From Thiobacillus denitrificans (GTDB lineage Bacteria > Pseudomonadota > Gammaproteobacteria > Burkholderiales > Thiobacillaceae): a DNA stretch of 28,689 nucleotides. The notes under the pieces are model-generated. The model did no database searches. It was not told the DNA's origin and saw only the letters and a list, made by a program, of their open reading frames with translations. Made by a program: the position numbers and the translations under genes. Shown piece by piece: positions 6,963 to 15,336 of this stretch (within the stretch, counting starts at the first letter, position 1; each line of letters begins with the position of its first letter). The DNA lies in contig DILD01000064.1 in NCBI GenBank assembly GCA_002424845.1, forward strand, positions 1-28,689, written 5' to 3'.

Positions 6963-7361
6963 TCAGGCTGCAGCGGGCTGCTCGGCTGCGGCTTCCGGCT
7001 TGGCGCCTTCTACCTTGGCGCTGTCCAGCACATCGCGCGACTTTTCTTCCTTCATCATCGGCGAGGCCGTGGTGACGGCGTCATCGCGCTTGATGGTCAG
7101 ATGGCGCAACACGGCATCGTTGAACTTGAAGCCATGTTCGAGCTCTTCCAGGGTTTCCTGGTCGCACTCGATGTTCATCAGCACGTAGTGGGCCTTGTGG
7201 ACTTTCTGGATCGGGTAGGCCATCTGGCGGCGGCCCCAGTCTTCCAGGCGATGGACGCTGCCGCCGCGCGTGGTGATATTGCCCTTGTAGCGTTCGATCA
7301 TGGCGGGCACCTGCTCGCTCTGATCGGGATGGACGATAAATACGATTTCGTAATGCCGCAT
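6963..7361 (-). CDS. rpsF: 30S ribosomal protein S6
   Basis: First gene of the operon, 132 residues. The core MRHYEIVFIVHPDQSEQVPAM, LEDWGRRQMAYPIQK and HYVLMNIEC is canonical S6. The C-terminal tail after about residue 100 is acidic and then alanine-rich (EGAKPEAAAEQPAAA); such tails are modified with glutamates by RimK in some bacteria, although this one is not a poly-Glu tail. The ATG at 7361 has an AAAGGAA ribosome binding site. A 5' hairpin in the leader may be an autoregulatory site for the S6:S18 complex. Confidence 0.98.
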   Translation of the reverse strand: MRHYEIVFIVHPDQSEQVPAMIERYKGNITTRGGSVHRLEDWGRRQMAYPIQKVHKAHYVLMNIECDQETLEELEHGFKFNDAVLRHLTIKRDDAVTTASPMMKEEKSRDVLDSAKVEGAKPEAAAEQPAAA

Positions 7362-7379
7362 CTTGTTCCTTTCGGTTCA

Positions 7380-7404
7380 GCCCCCCGCTGCGGTGCGGTA
7401 GAGC
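7380..7404 (-). promoter_or_regulatory. Hairpin in the rpsF leader, possible S6:S18 autoregulatory site
   Basis: The minus-strand leader can fold as GCTC / CCGC stems (7404-7401 and 7398-7395) pairing with GCGG / GGGC, enclosing the loop ACCGCA. The structure ends 18 bases upstream of the rpsF ATG. Known rpsF leaders that bind S6:S18 have a hairpin exposing a CCG trinucleotide, and here CCG is in the loop. This is a hand fold and was not computed. Confidence 0.35.
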
Positions 7405-7419
7405 AAGGTAAAAAAGCAA

Positions 7420-7450
7420 AAGTAAAAAACAATCCCCGGCAAACCGGGGA
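7420..7450 (-). terminator. Rho-independent terminator after the decarboxylase gene
   Basis: On the minus strand TCCCCGG and CCGGGGA (7450-7444 and 7439-7433) form a 7-bp GC-rich stem with a TTTG loop, followed by TTGTTTTTTACTTTTG. It ends the apbC-dcd-decarboxylase transcript and insulates it from rpsF. Confidence 0.88.
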
Positions 7451-7510
7451 CTGCGAATCATACGCTTTTTACCTGACAAATCAAGCCAGTCGCCGCACCC
7501 GGAGGCTGGT

Positions 7511-9754
7511 TCAGATGACGCAGTCGACGTAATACGTGGCCTTGCCGTCGACCACGTCCTCGACCAGGCCGTGCACGTCTGTCTCGAAGCCGGGGAATTT
7601 CACATTGAAGTCGCGGGTGAACTGCAGGTAGCGCACGATGGTGCTGTTGAAGCGCTCGCCCGGAATCAGCAAGGGAATGCCCGGCGGATAAGGCGTCACC
7701 AGCATGGCGGTGATGCGGCCCTCAAGCTTGTCGATCTCGACCCGCTCGATCTCGCGGTGCGCCATTTTGGCAAAGGCATCGGCCGGCTTCATCGCCGGCG
7801 CCATTTCCGACAGGTACATTTCGGTGGTCAGGCGCGCCACATCGTTGGCCTTGTAGATGGTATGGATCTGGTCGCACAGGTCCTTGAGCCCGGTTTTCTC
7901 GTAGCGCGGGTGCTTTTCGATGAACTCGGGCAGCACGCGCCACAGCGGCTGGTTCTCGTCGTAATCGGCCTTGAACTGTTGCAGCGCGGTCACCAGGGTG
8001 TTCCAGCGGCCCTTGGTGATGCCGATGGTAAACATGATGAAGAAGGAATAGAGCCCGGTCTTCTCCACGATGACGCCGTGCTCGGCCAGATACTTGGTAA
8101 CGATCGCCGCCGGGATGCCCCAGTCGGCAAACGCGCCGTCCATATCCAGTCCGGGGGTGATGACGGTGGCCTTGATCGGGTCGAGCAGGTTGAAGCCGGG
8201 CGCGAGGTTGCCGAACTCGTGCCAGCGCTCGCCGGCTTTCAGCATCCAGTCCTCGCGGTCGCCCACGCCTTCGTCGGCCAGCTTCTCGGGCCCCCACACC
8301 TTGAACCACCAGGAATCGCCGAACTCCGCGTCGACCTTGCGCATGGCGCGGCGGAAGTCGAGCGCTTCCTTGATCGATTCCTCGACCAGCGCAGGCCCGC
8401 CGGGCGGCTCCATCATCGCCGCCGCCACGTCGCACGAGGCGATGATGGCGTACTGCGGCGAAGTCGAGGTGTGCATCAGATAGGCTTCGTTGAAACGCGT
8501 GAAGTCGAGCTTGCGCGTCTCCGAGTCCTGCACCAGTATCTGCGAGGCCTGCGAGAGGCCCGCCAGCAGCTTATGCGTCGACTGGGTCGCGAACACCAGC
8601 GCATCCTTGGCACGCGGTCGGTCACGGCCGATGGCGTGCATGCCGCGATAGAAGTCGTGGAAGGTCGCGTGCGGCAGCCAGGCCTCGTCGAAATGCAGGG
8701 TGTCGATGTAGTCGCCCAGCAGATCCTTGATCATGTCTACGTTGTAGAGGATGCCGTCATAGGTCGACTGGGTGATGGTGAGGATGCGCGGCTTGCGCTT
8801 CACATCCTTGGCGAACGGATGCGCGGCGATCTTCCTCTCGATGTTTTCCGGACGGAATTCATCCAGCGGGATCGGTCCGATGATGCCGTAGTGGTTGCGC
8901 GTCGGCGTCAGGAAAATCGGGATCGCGCCGCACATGATGATCGCGTGCAGGATGGACTTGTGGCAGTTGCGGTCGACCACCACGATGTCGCCCGGTGCCA
9001 CGGTGGCGTGCCACACCATCTTGTTGGACGACGAGGTGCCGTTGGTGACGAAGAACAGGTGGTCGCAGTTGAAGATGCGTGCCGCGTTGCGCTCGGAGGC
9101 CCCCACCGGTCCGGTGTGGTCGAGCAATTGGCCGAGCTCGTCCACCGCGTTGCAGACGTCGGCGCGCAGCAGGTTCTCGCCGAAGAACTGGTGGAACATC
9201 TGCCCGATCGGCGATTTCAGGAAGGCGACGCCGCCGGAGTGGCCGGGGCAGTGCCAGGAATACGAACCGTCCGCCGCGTAATGGGTGAGCGCGCGGAAGA
9301 ACGGCGGCACCAGCGAATCGAGGTAGGCGCGCGCTTCGCGGCCGATATAGCGCGCGAGAAATTCCGGCGTGTCTTCCAGCATGTGGATGAAGCCGTTCAG
9401 CTCGCGCAGGATGTCGTTCGGAATATGGCGCGCGGTGCGGGTTTCGCCGTGCAGGAAGATCGGTATTTCTGCATTGCGGAAGCGCACTTCCTCGACGAAA
9501 GCGCGCAGCTTTTGCAGCGCCTTGCTCGTATCCTCGTCGCTGCCCGCGAGTTCCTCGTCGTCGATGGATAGCACGAAGGCCGAGGCGCGCGCCTGCTGCT
9601 GGGCGAACGAGGTCAGGTCGCCGAAGTTGGTGACGCCCAGCACCTCCATGCCTTCCTTTTCGATCGCCTCGGCGAGCGTACGGATGCCGAGTCCGGATGC
9701 GTTTTCGGAACGGAAGTCTTCGTCAATGATGACAACGGGAAAGCGGAAGCGCAT
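7511..9754 (-). CDS. Orn/Lys/Arg decarboxylase, class I (AdiA/LdcC-like)
   Basis: PLP-dependent decarboxylase of basic amino acids, 747 residues, close to E. coli AdiA (756) and longer than LdcC/CadA. The N-terminal wing domain (1-125) has a response-regulator-like fold (PVVIIDEDFRSENASGLG). The core contains FFVTNGTSSSNKMV, HFDEAW with the PLP-ring aspartate at about 356, and the Schiff-base lysine Lys395 in FATQSTHKLLAGLSQAS. The C-terminal domain has PYPPGIPLLIPGE. Overall similarity is highest to arginine decarboxylase AdiA, but substrate specificity in this family is not safely read from sequence. A strong AGGAG precedes the ATG. It lies 63 bases after dcd, a gene order common in betaproteobacteria, and is closed by a terminator. 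No cognate antiporter is nearby, so a biosynthetic polyamine role seems likelier than acid resistance (inference). Confidence 0.9.
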   Translation of the reverse strand: MRFRFPVVIIDEDFRSENASGLGIRTLAEAIEKEGMEVLGVTNFGDLTSFAQQQARASAFVLSIDDEELAGSDEDTSKALQKLRAFVEEVRFRNAEIPIFLHGETRTARHIPNDILRELNGFIHMLEDTPEFLARYIGREARAYLDSLVPPFFRALTHYAADGSYSWHCPGHSGGVAFLKSPIGQMFHQFFGENLLRADVCNAVDELGQLLDHTGPVGASERNAARIFNCDHLFFVTNGTSSSNKMVWHATVAPGDIVVVDRNCHKSILHAIIMCGAIPIFLTPTRNHYGIIGPIPLDEFRPENIERKIAAHPFAKDVKRKPRILTITQSTYDGILYNVDMIKDLLGDYIDTLHFDEAWLPHATFHDFYRGMHAIGRDRPRAKDALVFATQSTHKLLAGLSQASQILVQDSETRKLDFTRFNEAYLMHTSTSPQYAIIASCDVAAAMMEPPGGPALVEESIKEALDFRRAMRKVDAEFGDSWWFKVWGPEKLADEGVGDREDWMLKAGERWHEFGNLAPGFNLLDPIKATVITPGLDMDGAFADWGIPAAIVTKYLAEHGVIVEKTGLYSFFIMFTIGITKGRWNTLVTALQQFKADYDENQPLWRVLPEFIEKHPRYEKTGLKDLCDQIHTIYKANDVARLTTEMYLSEMAPAMKPADAFAKMAHREIERVEIDKLEGRITAMLVTPYPPGIPLLIPGERFNSTIVRYLQFTRDFNVKFPGFETDVHGLVEDVVDGKATYYVDCVI

Positions 9755-9817
9755 GGCGGCTCCTGAGTCTGAGCGTGGGAAAAACGCGGATTGTACGTCG
9801 ACCGGGAGACGGTGGCG

Positions 9818-10384
9818 TTAAATTTTGGGCAGGGTCACGCCGACCTGGCCCTGGTATTTCCCGCCGCGGTCGCGGTACGAAATTTCGCACACCTCGTCGG
9901 ACTCGAGGAACAGCATCTGCGCCACGCCTTCGTTGGCGTAGATGCGCGCGGGCAGCGGGGTGGTGTTGGAAAACTCCAGCGTCACGTGGCCTTCCCATTC
10001 GGGTTCCAGCGGCGTCACGTTGACGATGATGCCGCAGCGCGCGTAGGTGCTTTTGCCGAGGCAGATGGTCAGCACGTTGCGCGGAATGCGGAAGTATTCC
10101 ACGGTGCGCGCCAGTGCAAAGGAATTGGGGGGAATGATGCAGGAATCGCCCTTCACCTCGACGAAGGAGTTCGGATCGAAGGCCTTGGGGTCGACGATGG
10201 TCGAGTTGATGTTGGTGAACAGCTTGAATTCGTCGGCACAGCGCACGTCGTAGCCGTAGCTCGACGTGCCGTACGACACGATGGACCGGCCATTGGCCTG
10301 TTTGATCTGCCCCGGTTCGAACGGCTCGATCATATTCTGCTCAGCCGCCATGCGGCGGATCCATCGGTCGGACTTGATGCTCAT
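9818..10384 (-). CDS. dcd: dCTP deaminase
   Basis: Homotrimeric enzyme that deaminates dCTP to dUTP, feeding dTMP synthesis through dUTPase. The 188 residues include the N-terminal SIKSDRWIRRMA, the YDVRCADEFK segment, FALARTVEYFRIPRN, STYARCGIIVNVTPLEP and EWEGHVTLEFSNTTPLP with the catalytic glutamate in TLEF, then the C-terminal KYQGQVGVTLPKI. The ATG at 10384 shares one base with the stop of apbC (TGATG), so the two are translationally coupled. A bifunctional dCTP deaminase/dUTPase is possible in this fold, but the sequence resembles the monofunctional proteobacterial enzyme. Confidence 0.96.
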   Translation of the reverse strand: MSIKSDRWIRRMAAEQNMIEPFEPGQIKQANGRSIVSYGTSSYGYDVRCADEFKLFTNINSTIVDPKAFDPNSFVEVKGDSCIIPPNSFALARTVEYFRIPRNVLTICLGKSTYARCGIIVNVTPLEPEWEGHVTLEFSNTTPLPARIYANEGVAQMLFLESDEVCEISYRDRGGKYQGQVGVTLPKI

Positions 10385-11472
10385 CAGGTATTGGAAATGA
10401 CGATGTTGGGGAATTTGGCGGAGTGATCCACCGCGGTTTCGCCGATTTTAACCGCAACACGGCGCGCGATCTTCTTGTAGATTTCGGTCACGCGACCTTC
10501 CGGATCGGACACCACCGAGGGCTTGCCGGAATCGGTGTCGGCACGGATCGCACCGTCCAGCGGCAGGGCGCCGAGGAACTCGACGCTGTAGTCCTTGCAC
10601 ATGCGCTCGCCGCCGCCTTCGCCGAAGATGCGCTCCTCGTGGCCGCAGTTCGAGCAGATGTGCAGGCTCATGTTTTCGACCACGCCGATGATGGGGATGC
10701 CGACCTTCTCGAACATCTTGAGGCCCTTGCGCGCGTCGATCAGCGCGATGTCCTGCGGCGTGGTGACGATCACCGCGCCGGTCACCGGCACGCGCTGCGC
10801 CAGCGTCAGCTGGATATCGCCGGTACCGGGCGGCAGGTCGACCACCAGATAGTCGAGCTCGCTCCAGTTGGTGTTGTTGAGCAGTTGTTCCAGCGCCTGC
10901 GTCACCATCGGGCCGCGCCACACCATGGGCGTCTCGACGTCGATCAGGAAGCCGATCGACATCGCCTGGATACCATGGCCGATCAGCGGCTCGAGGTTCT
11001 TGCCGTCGGTCGATTCGGGCTTGTCGGTGATGCCCAGCATGGTCGGCTGCGACGGGCCGTAGATGTCGGCGTCCAGCATGCCGACGCGCGCGCCTTCGGC
11101 GGCCAGCGCCAGCGCCAGGTTGACGGCAGTGGTGGATTTGCCGACACCACCCTTGCCGGAAGCCACGGCGATGATGTTCTTGACGTTGGGGATCAGTTTG
11201 ACGCCGCGCTGCACACTGTGCGAAACAATCTTGAAGCTGACGCTGGCCGTAGCGCTGGTCACGCCTTCGATACTCTTGAGCTTGTCCTCGACCTGCTGCT
11301 TGATGACGGGCAACTGACTGTTGGCAGGGTAGCTCAGCAGGATATCCACCGAGACGCTTCCCCCATCGATCTTGATGTTGCGAGCGGATTTGGTCGAGAC
11401 GTAATCCTTTTGCGTGTTGGGGTCCACCAACTCTCTCAGTGCGGTTTGCACCTGAAGTTCAGAAACGGCCAT
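10384..11472 (-). CDS. apbC: Iron-sulfur cluster carrier ATPase ApbC/Mrp
   Basis: A 362-residue P-loop ATPase that carries [4Fe-4S] clusters to apo-enzymes. Residues 1-85 form a MIP18/DUF59 domain. The deviant Walker A motif GKGGVGKS is at 106-113. DLPPGTGDIQLTLAQ and the metal-binding CxxC in HICSNCGHEERIFGEGGG are diagnostic for the Mrp/NBP35 branch and separate it from MinD. It is the first gene of the apbC-dcd-decarboxylase operon. The ATG has a GGAGC ribosome binding site 5 bases upstream and a candidate sigma70 promoter about 35-60 bases away. Confidence 0.96.
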   Translation of the reverse strand: MAVSELQVQTALRELVDPNTQKDYVSTKSARNIKIDGGSVSVDILLSYPANSQLPVIKQQVEDKLKSIEGVTSATASVSFKIVSHSVQRGVKLIPNVKNIIAVASGKGGVGKSTTAVNLALALAAEGARVGMLDADIYGPSQPTMLGITDKPESTDGKNLEPLIGHGIQAMSIGFLIDVETPMVWRGPMVTQALEQLLNNTNWSELDYLVVDLPPGTGDIQLTLAQRVPVTGAVIVTTPQDIALIDARKGLKMFEKVGIPIIGVVENMSLHICSNCGHEERIFGEGGGERMCKDYSVEFLGALPLDGAIRADTDSGKPSVVSDPEGRVTEIYKKIARRVAVKIGETAVDHSAKFPNIVISNT

Positions 11473-11504
11473 GTTTGCTCCAGCGGGTTAATTAGCAAAT
11501 GCTC

Positions 11505-11534
11505 ATTTTAACGAATTCTGCCGCTTTGGGTGAA
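11505..11534 (-). promoter_or_regulatory. Candidate sigma70 promoter for apbC
   Basis: On the minus strand TTCACC (11534-11529) and TAAAAT (11510-11505) are 18 bases apart. The predicted start is near 11498, giving a leader of about 26 bases that contains the apbC ribosome binding site. Confidence 0.45.
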
Positions 11535-11621
11535 CGGAAACGCAGAAAGGACGCGGGATTCCATGCGTTTTACAGGGACATTCATCCCTTCAACGGAGAG
11601 GGCCAAAGGGGCGGCCCGGCA

Positions 11622-11981
11622 CTAGTGAAGATCGGAATGATGGCCCACCAGCACCGCCTCCGGGACGCGCAACCGGATCGCGGCGACCAACTCGCTGATC
11701 GCCCCCGGCCGTGAGCGCAACGACACCCACAGCACATTGAGTTTCAGGTTCAGATCCGCAAATACCACATCCTGATGCATGGCCAGCACCGCCTGTATGT
11801 CGCGTGATGCACGCTCGATCTCGTCTGGCGTCCTGCTGCGCAGTCGCGGAATCAGCATCATGAAATCGATCAGTCGTCTGCCACTGCTGTCACGCGTGGG
11901 GGCGATCTGCCACAAAGGCAGGCCGGGAGAGGATTCGGCAACGGCAATCGGCGCGCTTGAAGTATCAATCCGTATCTTCAC
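11622..11981 (-). CDS. Small conserved-looking protein of unknown function next to rppH
   Basis: About 119 residues from GTG at 11981, chosen because GGAGG lies 4 bases upstream; an in-frame TTG at 11999 would add six residues. I do not recognise a family. The protein begins with a variable segment (KIRIDTSSAPIAVAES), then a helix (TPDEIERASRDIQAVLAM) and a strand-rich C-terminal half ending LNVLWVSLRSRPGAI and VPEAVLVGHH. The pattern suggests a compact alpha/beta cytoplasmic protein. It has no cysteines, signal peptide or membrane segment. It starts 19 bases after the rppH stop on the same strand and is probably co-transcribed with it. Coding potential is supported by GC-rich third positions and by its place in the operon. 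Confidence 0.65.
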   Translation of the reverse strand: MKIRIDTSSAPIAVAESSPGLPLWQIAPTRDSSGRRLIDFMMLIPRLRSRTPDEIERASRDIQAVLAMHQDVVFADLNLKLNVLWVSLRSRPGAISELVAAIRLRVPEAVLVGHHSDLH

Positions 11982-12000
11982 CGCGCCTCCGTCCCTCAAT

Positions 12001-12552
12001 TCAAGGCTTCAACCGCAGGTCGGGCGTTGCGACCCGGCGGTCGCACGGGGGGTGTCCGCGCTGCTGCAAATAACGCACGTCCTTATTCAGATAGCGTTCG
12101 AGCTCCTCAAGCGCCAGACGGTATACCTCGCGCTTGAAATCAACCACTGCCTCCATCGGCACCCAGTACTCGTTCCAGCGCCAGGCATCGAATTCGGGGC
12201 GTTCGCTGGCCCGCAGCGAAACGTCGCTATCGCGTCCGGTCAGTCGCAACAAAAACCAGATCTGCTTCTGCCCGCGATACAGGCCGCGATTGTCACGCCG
12301 CGTCCAGTGCGTGGGCACATCGTAGCGCAGCCACTCGCGCGTGCGCCCGAGGATGCGCACATGCGCGGGCTGCAATCCGACTTCTTCCTCCAGTTCCCGG
12401 AACATGGCCTGTTCCGGCGTTTCCCCTGCATTGATGCCGCCCTGGGGAAACTGCCAGGCGTGCTGGTTGACGCGCTTGCCCCAGAAAACCTGGTTCTGCG
12501 CATTGCACAATACGATGCCTACGTTCGGGCGGTACCCTTCTCGGTCGATCAT
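12001..12552 (-). CDS. rppH: RNA pyrophosphohydrolase RppH
   Basis: Nudix hydrolase that removes pyrophosphate from 5'-triphosphate mRNA ends and so triggers RNase E-dependent decay. The Nudix box GGINAGETPEQAMFRELEEE followed by VGL is complete (residues 38-60 from this start). WGKRVNQHAWQFPQGG and REWLRYDVP are RppH signatures. I chose the ATG at 12552 because it gives the conserved MIDREGYRPNVGIV N-terminus. An upstream in-frame ATG at 12564 would add MVAA. Neither has a strong ribosome binding site. The C-terminus, after about residue 150, is basic and likely flexible. A small unknown gene follows. Confidence 0.96.
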   Translation of the reverse strand: MIDREGYRPNVGIVLCNAQNQVFWGKRVNQHAWQFPQGGINAGETPEQAMFRELEEEVGLQPAHVRILGRTREWLRYDVPTHWTRRDNRGLYRGQKQIWFLLRLTGRDSDVSLRASERPEFDAWRWNEYWVPMEAVVDFKREVYRLALEELERYLNKDVRYLQQRGHPPCDRRVATPDLRLKP

Positions 12553-12751
12553 GGCCGCCACCATCTATAAAGTTCGATTGATCACATTCTTTCACACCCG
12601 TCAGAAAATGCAAACCTTCCACAACCCAAACGCCATCGTTATGCATTGTTTTAATTGGGTTTTGTGGCAAACACCCGGGGGCGGAAACAGTTGCTCCAAC
12701 AGAAGCGTGCGAGAAGGCGGAATCCCCCCGGCATTGTTCAGACCGGGCTCG

Positions 12752-13522
12752 CTATTCCAGTAAAGGCATGATGTCATCCACCCACTGAAAATCGCGCGCA
12801 AAGCTGCGGAAGTCGAGACCATAGCGTTTGGAAAGATCCGCCAGCCTTGGCATGACGGCTTCAAGCTCAGCCTGCGCACCCGGATCATTGAAGGCGAACA
12901 CGATAACGTTGGTTTTGTACTGCACCGAAATCCAGCCGACCTCACCATCGAACGCACGCGCCAAGCGGGCAAAGTATTCCTTGAACTCGGTATCCCGTCC
13001 CCATAAATTGACCACCAGCATCCCACGAGGCTTGAGTGCCCGGCGACAGGCCGCGTAAAAGGTTTGCGTCGCCAGCGCCTCCACCTGATTGCCGGCGTCG
13101 AAGCCGTCGAGCAGGATGATGTCGGCGCTGGCGGGATGCTGGCGCACGTAGACCGCACCATCGGCCTCGATCACGCTGAGGGTCTCGTCGTCCGGCGGCA
13201 GGTCGAAATGCGTGCGCGCGGCGGCAATCACCCGCGGATCGATTTCCACCGCCGTGATATGCGTCTGCGGCCGCTGCTTGCGGATGAACTTGGCCAGCGA
13301 GCCGCCGCCCAGACCGATCATCAGCACGTTCTGCGGCATCGGGTTGAACATCAGGAAGCCCATCATGGCACGGGTGTAGGCAAGTTCCAGGTCCCACGGC
13401 CGGCTCATCCGCATCGCGCTCTGGATGGCGCGGCTACCCAGGTGCAGCGTGCGTATGCCGCGTTCCTCGGTCACTTCCAGCCCTTCATCGTCGGCCCGCC
13501 GCTTGCCAAACTTCATGCGCAT
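12752..13522 (-). CDS. Spermidine synthase-like SAM-binding protein
   Basis: A 256-residue protein of the polyamine aminopropyltransferase/SpeE superfamily. The Rossmann motif VLMIGLGGGSLAKFIRK, acidic loop VEIDPRVIAAAR and helix ALATQTFYAACRRAL match the family. Authentic spermidine synthases carry a catalytic D-x-T-D-P-x-GP loop; here the equivalent is LLDGFDAGNQ, which keeps only part of it. The N-terminal beta domain is also short. A true aminopropyltransferase is therefore uncertain, and proteins like this are often annotated only as spermidine synthase-like or as methyltransferases. The ATG at 13522 is divergent from proS. The next 199 bases downstream, up to rppH, contain no gene that I can see. 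Confidence 0.8.
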   Translation of the reverse strand: MRMKFGKRRADDEGLEVTEERGIRTLHLGSRAIQSAMRMSRPWDLELAYTRAMMGFLMFNPMPQNVLMIGLGGGSLAKFIRKQRPQTHITAVEIDPRVIAAARTHFDLPPDDETLSVIEADGAVYVRQHPASADIILLDGFDAGNQVEALATQTFYAACRRALKPRGMLVVNLWGRDTEFKEYFARLARAFDGEVGWISVQYKTNVIVFAFNDPGAQAELEAVMPRLADLSKRYGLDFRSFARDFQWVDDIMPLLE

Positions 13523-13604
13523 TGCTGTTCCATCCTCAAAATCGAGCGCGAAAGATTACCCGTCCGCACGCTAAAATGCGCGTTTTCGTCCTGATTATTC
13601 CACC

Positions 13605-15335
13605 ATGCGCGCCACCCAGTTCTTCATTTCCACCACCAAGGAAGCCCCGTCCGAGGCCGAACTCGTCAGCCACAAGCTGATGCTGCGCGCCGGCCTCATC
13701 AAGCGCCTGGGCTCGGGCCTGTATACCTGGATGCCGCTGGGACTGCGCGTGCTGCGCCGGGTCGAGGCGGTGGTGCGCGAGGAAATGAACCGCGCCGGGG
13801 CGATCGAACTTCTGATGCCGGCGGTGCAGCCGGCCGAACTGTGGCAGGAAACCGGGCGCTGGGCGGTGTTCGGCCCGCAGATGCTGAAGATCAAGGACCG
13901 CCACCAGCGCGATTTCTGCTTCGGCCCCACCCACGAGGAAGTCATCACCGATGTCGCCCGCCGCGAGATCAAGAGCTACCGCCAGCTGCCGGTCAACTTC
14001 TACCAGATCCAGATGAAGTTCCGCGACGAGATCCGTCCGCGCTTCGGCGTCATGCGCGCGCGCGAGTTCCTGATGAAGGACGCCTATTCCTTCCACGCCA
14101 GCCGTGACAGCCTCGCCGCCACCTACCAGATCATGTACGACGCCTATGGGCGGATATTCACCCGTCTGGGGCTGACCTTCCGCGCCGTGGCTGCCGACAC
14201 CGGCGCCATCGGCGGCTCCGCCTCGCACGAATTCCACGTGCTGGCCGATTCCGGCGAGGACCTGATCGCGTACTGCCCGGATTCCGACTACGCCGCCAAC
14301 GTCGAACTGGCCGAGGCGCTGGCCCCCGCGACCCCGCGCCCCGCGTCGCAGGAAACACTGCGCGAAGTCGATACCCCGAAGCAGACCACCTGCGAGGACG
14401 TTGCCGCCCTGCTCGACATCCCGCTTGCGCGCACCGTCAAGCTCATCGCTGTCATTGCGGACGAAAAAATGGTGGCCCTGCTGCTGCGCGGCGACCACAT
14501 GCTGAACGAAGTCAAGCTCGGCAAGCTCGACGGCCTGGCGGATTTCCGGCTGGCGAACGAAGCCGAAATCCGCGCGGCCTTCGACTGCCCGCCCGGCTTC
14601 CTCGGGCCGGTCGGCATCGACCGCGCCAAAATCAAGCTCATCGCCGACCGCACGGTCGCCGCGATGAGCGATTTCGTCTGCGGCGCCAACAAGCCGAAGC
14701 TCCACCTCGCCGGGGTCAATTTCGGCCGCGACCTGCAGGAACCGGATAGTGTGGCCGATATACGGAATGTAATCCCCGGCGACTCCAGTCCGGATGGCAA
14801 AGGCACCCTCGCGCTATGCCGAGGCATCGAAGTCGGCCATGTGTTCCAGCTCGGCAACAAGTATTCGCAGGCCATGAACGCAACCTATCTGGACGAGGCC
14901 GGCCAGACGCAGGCACTGGAAATGGGCTGCTACGGCATCGGCGTGTCGCGCATCGTGGCCTCGGCCATCGAACAGAACCACGATGAAAAGGGCATCATTT
15001 GGCCGACGGCCCTGGCACCTTTCCTGCTGGTCATCGTTGCAATCGGCTATGGCAAGAGCGAGATGGTTAAAACTTCTGCCGATACGTTGTATGCTGAGTT
15101 GAGTGCATCAGGGTTCGATGTGCTGCTGGATGATCGCGATGAGCGCCCGGGCGTCATGTTCGCCGATGCCGAGTTGATTGGCATTCCGCACCGAATCACC
15201 GTAGGCGAACGCGGATTGAAGGACGGCATCATCGAATACCAGTCGCGGCGCGCCGAAGCGGGACAAAGCCACGATGCGCAAAAAATCACCCTCGCCGAAG
15301 CAAAGGACTTTTTGACACGATTGCTGAAATGCTGA
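13605..15335 (+). CDS. proS: Prolyl-tRNA synthetase
   Basis: Class II aminoacyl-tRNA synthetase of the bacterial type, 576 residues, charging tRNA-Pro. The N-terminal catalytic domain opens MRATQFFISTTKEAPSEAEL and contains LMPAVQPAELWQETGRW (motif 1 region), FGPTHEEVITD, and RFGVMRAREFLMKDAYSFH (motif 2). An insertion (about 225-400) is the YbaK-like editing domain that clears Ala-tRNA-Pro. Motif 3 is GCYGIGVSRIVASAIEQ. The C-terminal anticodon-binding domain includes LLDDRDERPGVMFADAELIG. A TAAAAT hexamer at 13572-13577 may be its -10 element. No Shine-Dalgarno is evident before the ATG. The transglycosylase gene starts one base after the stop. Confidence 0.98.
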   Translation: MRATQFFISTTKEAPSEAELVSHKLMLRAGLIKRLGSGLYTWMPLGLRVLRRVEAVVREEMNRAGAIELLMPAVQPAELWQETGRWAVFGPQMLKIKDRHQRDFCFGPTHEEVITDVARREIKSYRQLPVNFYQIQMKFRDEIRPRFGVMRAREFLMKDAYSFHASRDSLAATYQIMYDAYGRIFTRLGLTFRAVAADTGAIGGSASHEFHVLADSGEDLIAYCPDSDYAANVELAEALAPATPRPASQETLREVDTPKQTTCEDVAALLDIPLARTVKLIAVIADEKMVALLLRGDHMLNEVKLGKLDGLADFRLANEAEIRAAFDCPPGFLGPVGIDRAKIKLIADRTVAAMSDFVCGANKPKLHLAGVNFGRDLQEPDSVADIRNVIPGDSSPDGKGTLALCRGIEVGHVFQLGNKYSQAMNATYLDEAGQTQALEMGCYGIGVSRIVASAIEQNHDEKGIIWPTALAPFLLVIVAIGYGKSEMVKTSADTLYAELSASGFDVLLDDRDERPGVMFADAELIGIPHRITVGERGLKDGIIEYQSRRAEAGQSHDAQKITLAEAKDFLTRLLKC

Positions 15336-15336
15336 G

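Noticed and set aside
7571..9571. 666-codon plus-strand open frame opposite the decarboxylase
   Set aside because: Antisense shadow. Third-position GC bias of the real gene keeps the opposite frame open, and the translation has no recognisable domain.
10423..11511. 362-codon plus-strand frame opposite apbC
   Set aside because: Antisense shadow, rich in Asp/His/Arg; apbC motifs on the other strand are complete.
12553..12751. Small gene or RNA in the gap between rppH and the spermidine-synthase-like gene
   Set aside because: Short frames here have no ribosome binding site or family features, and no stable structure or terminator was seen by eye; it is probably the rppH promoter region.
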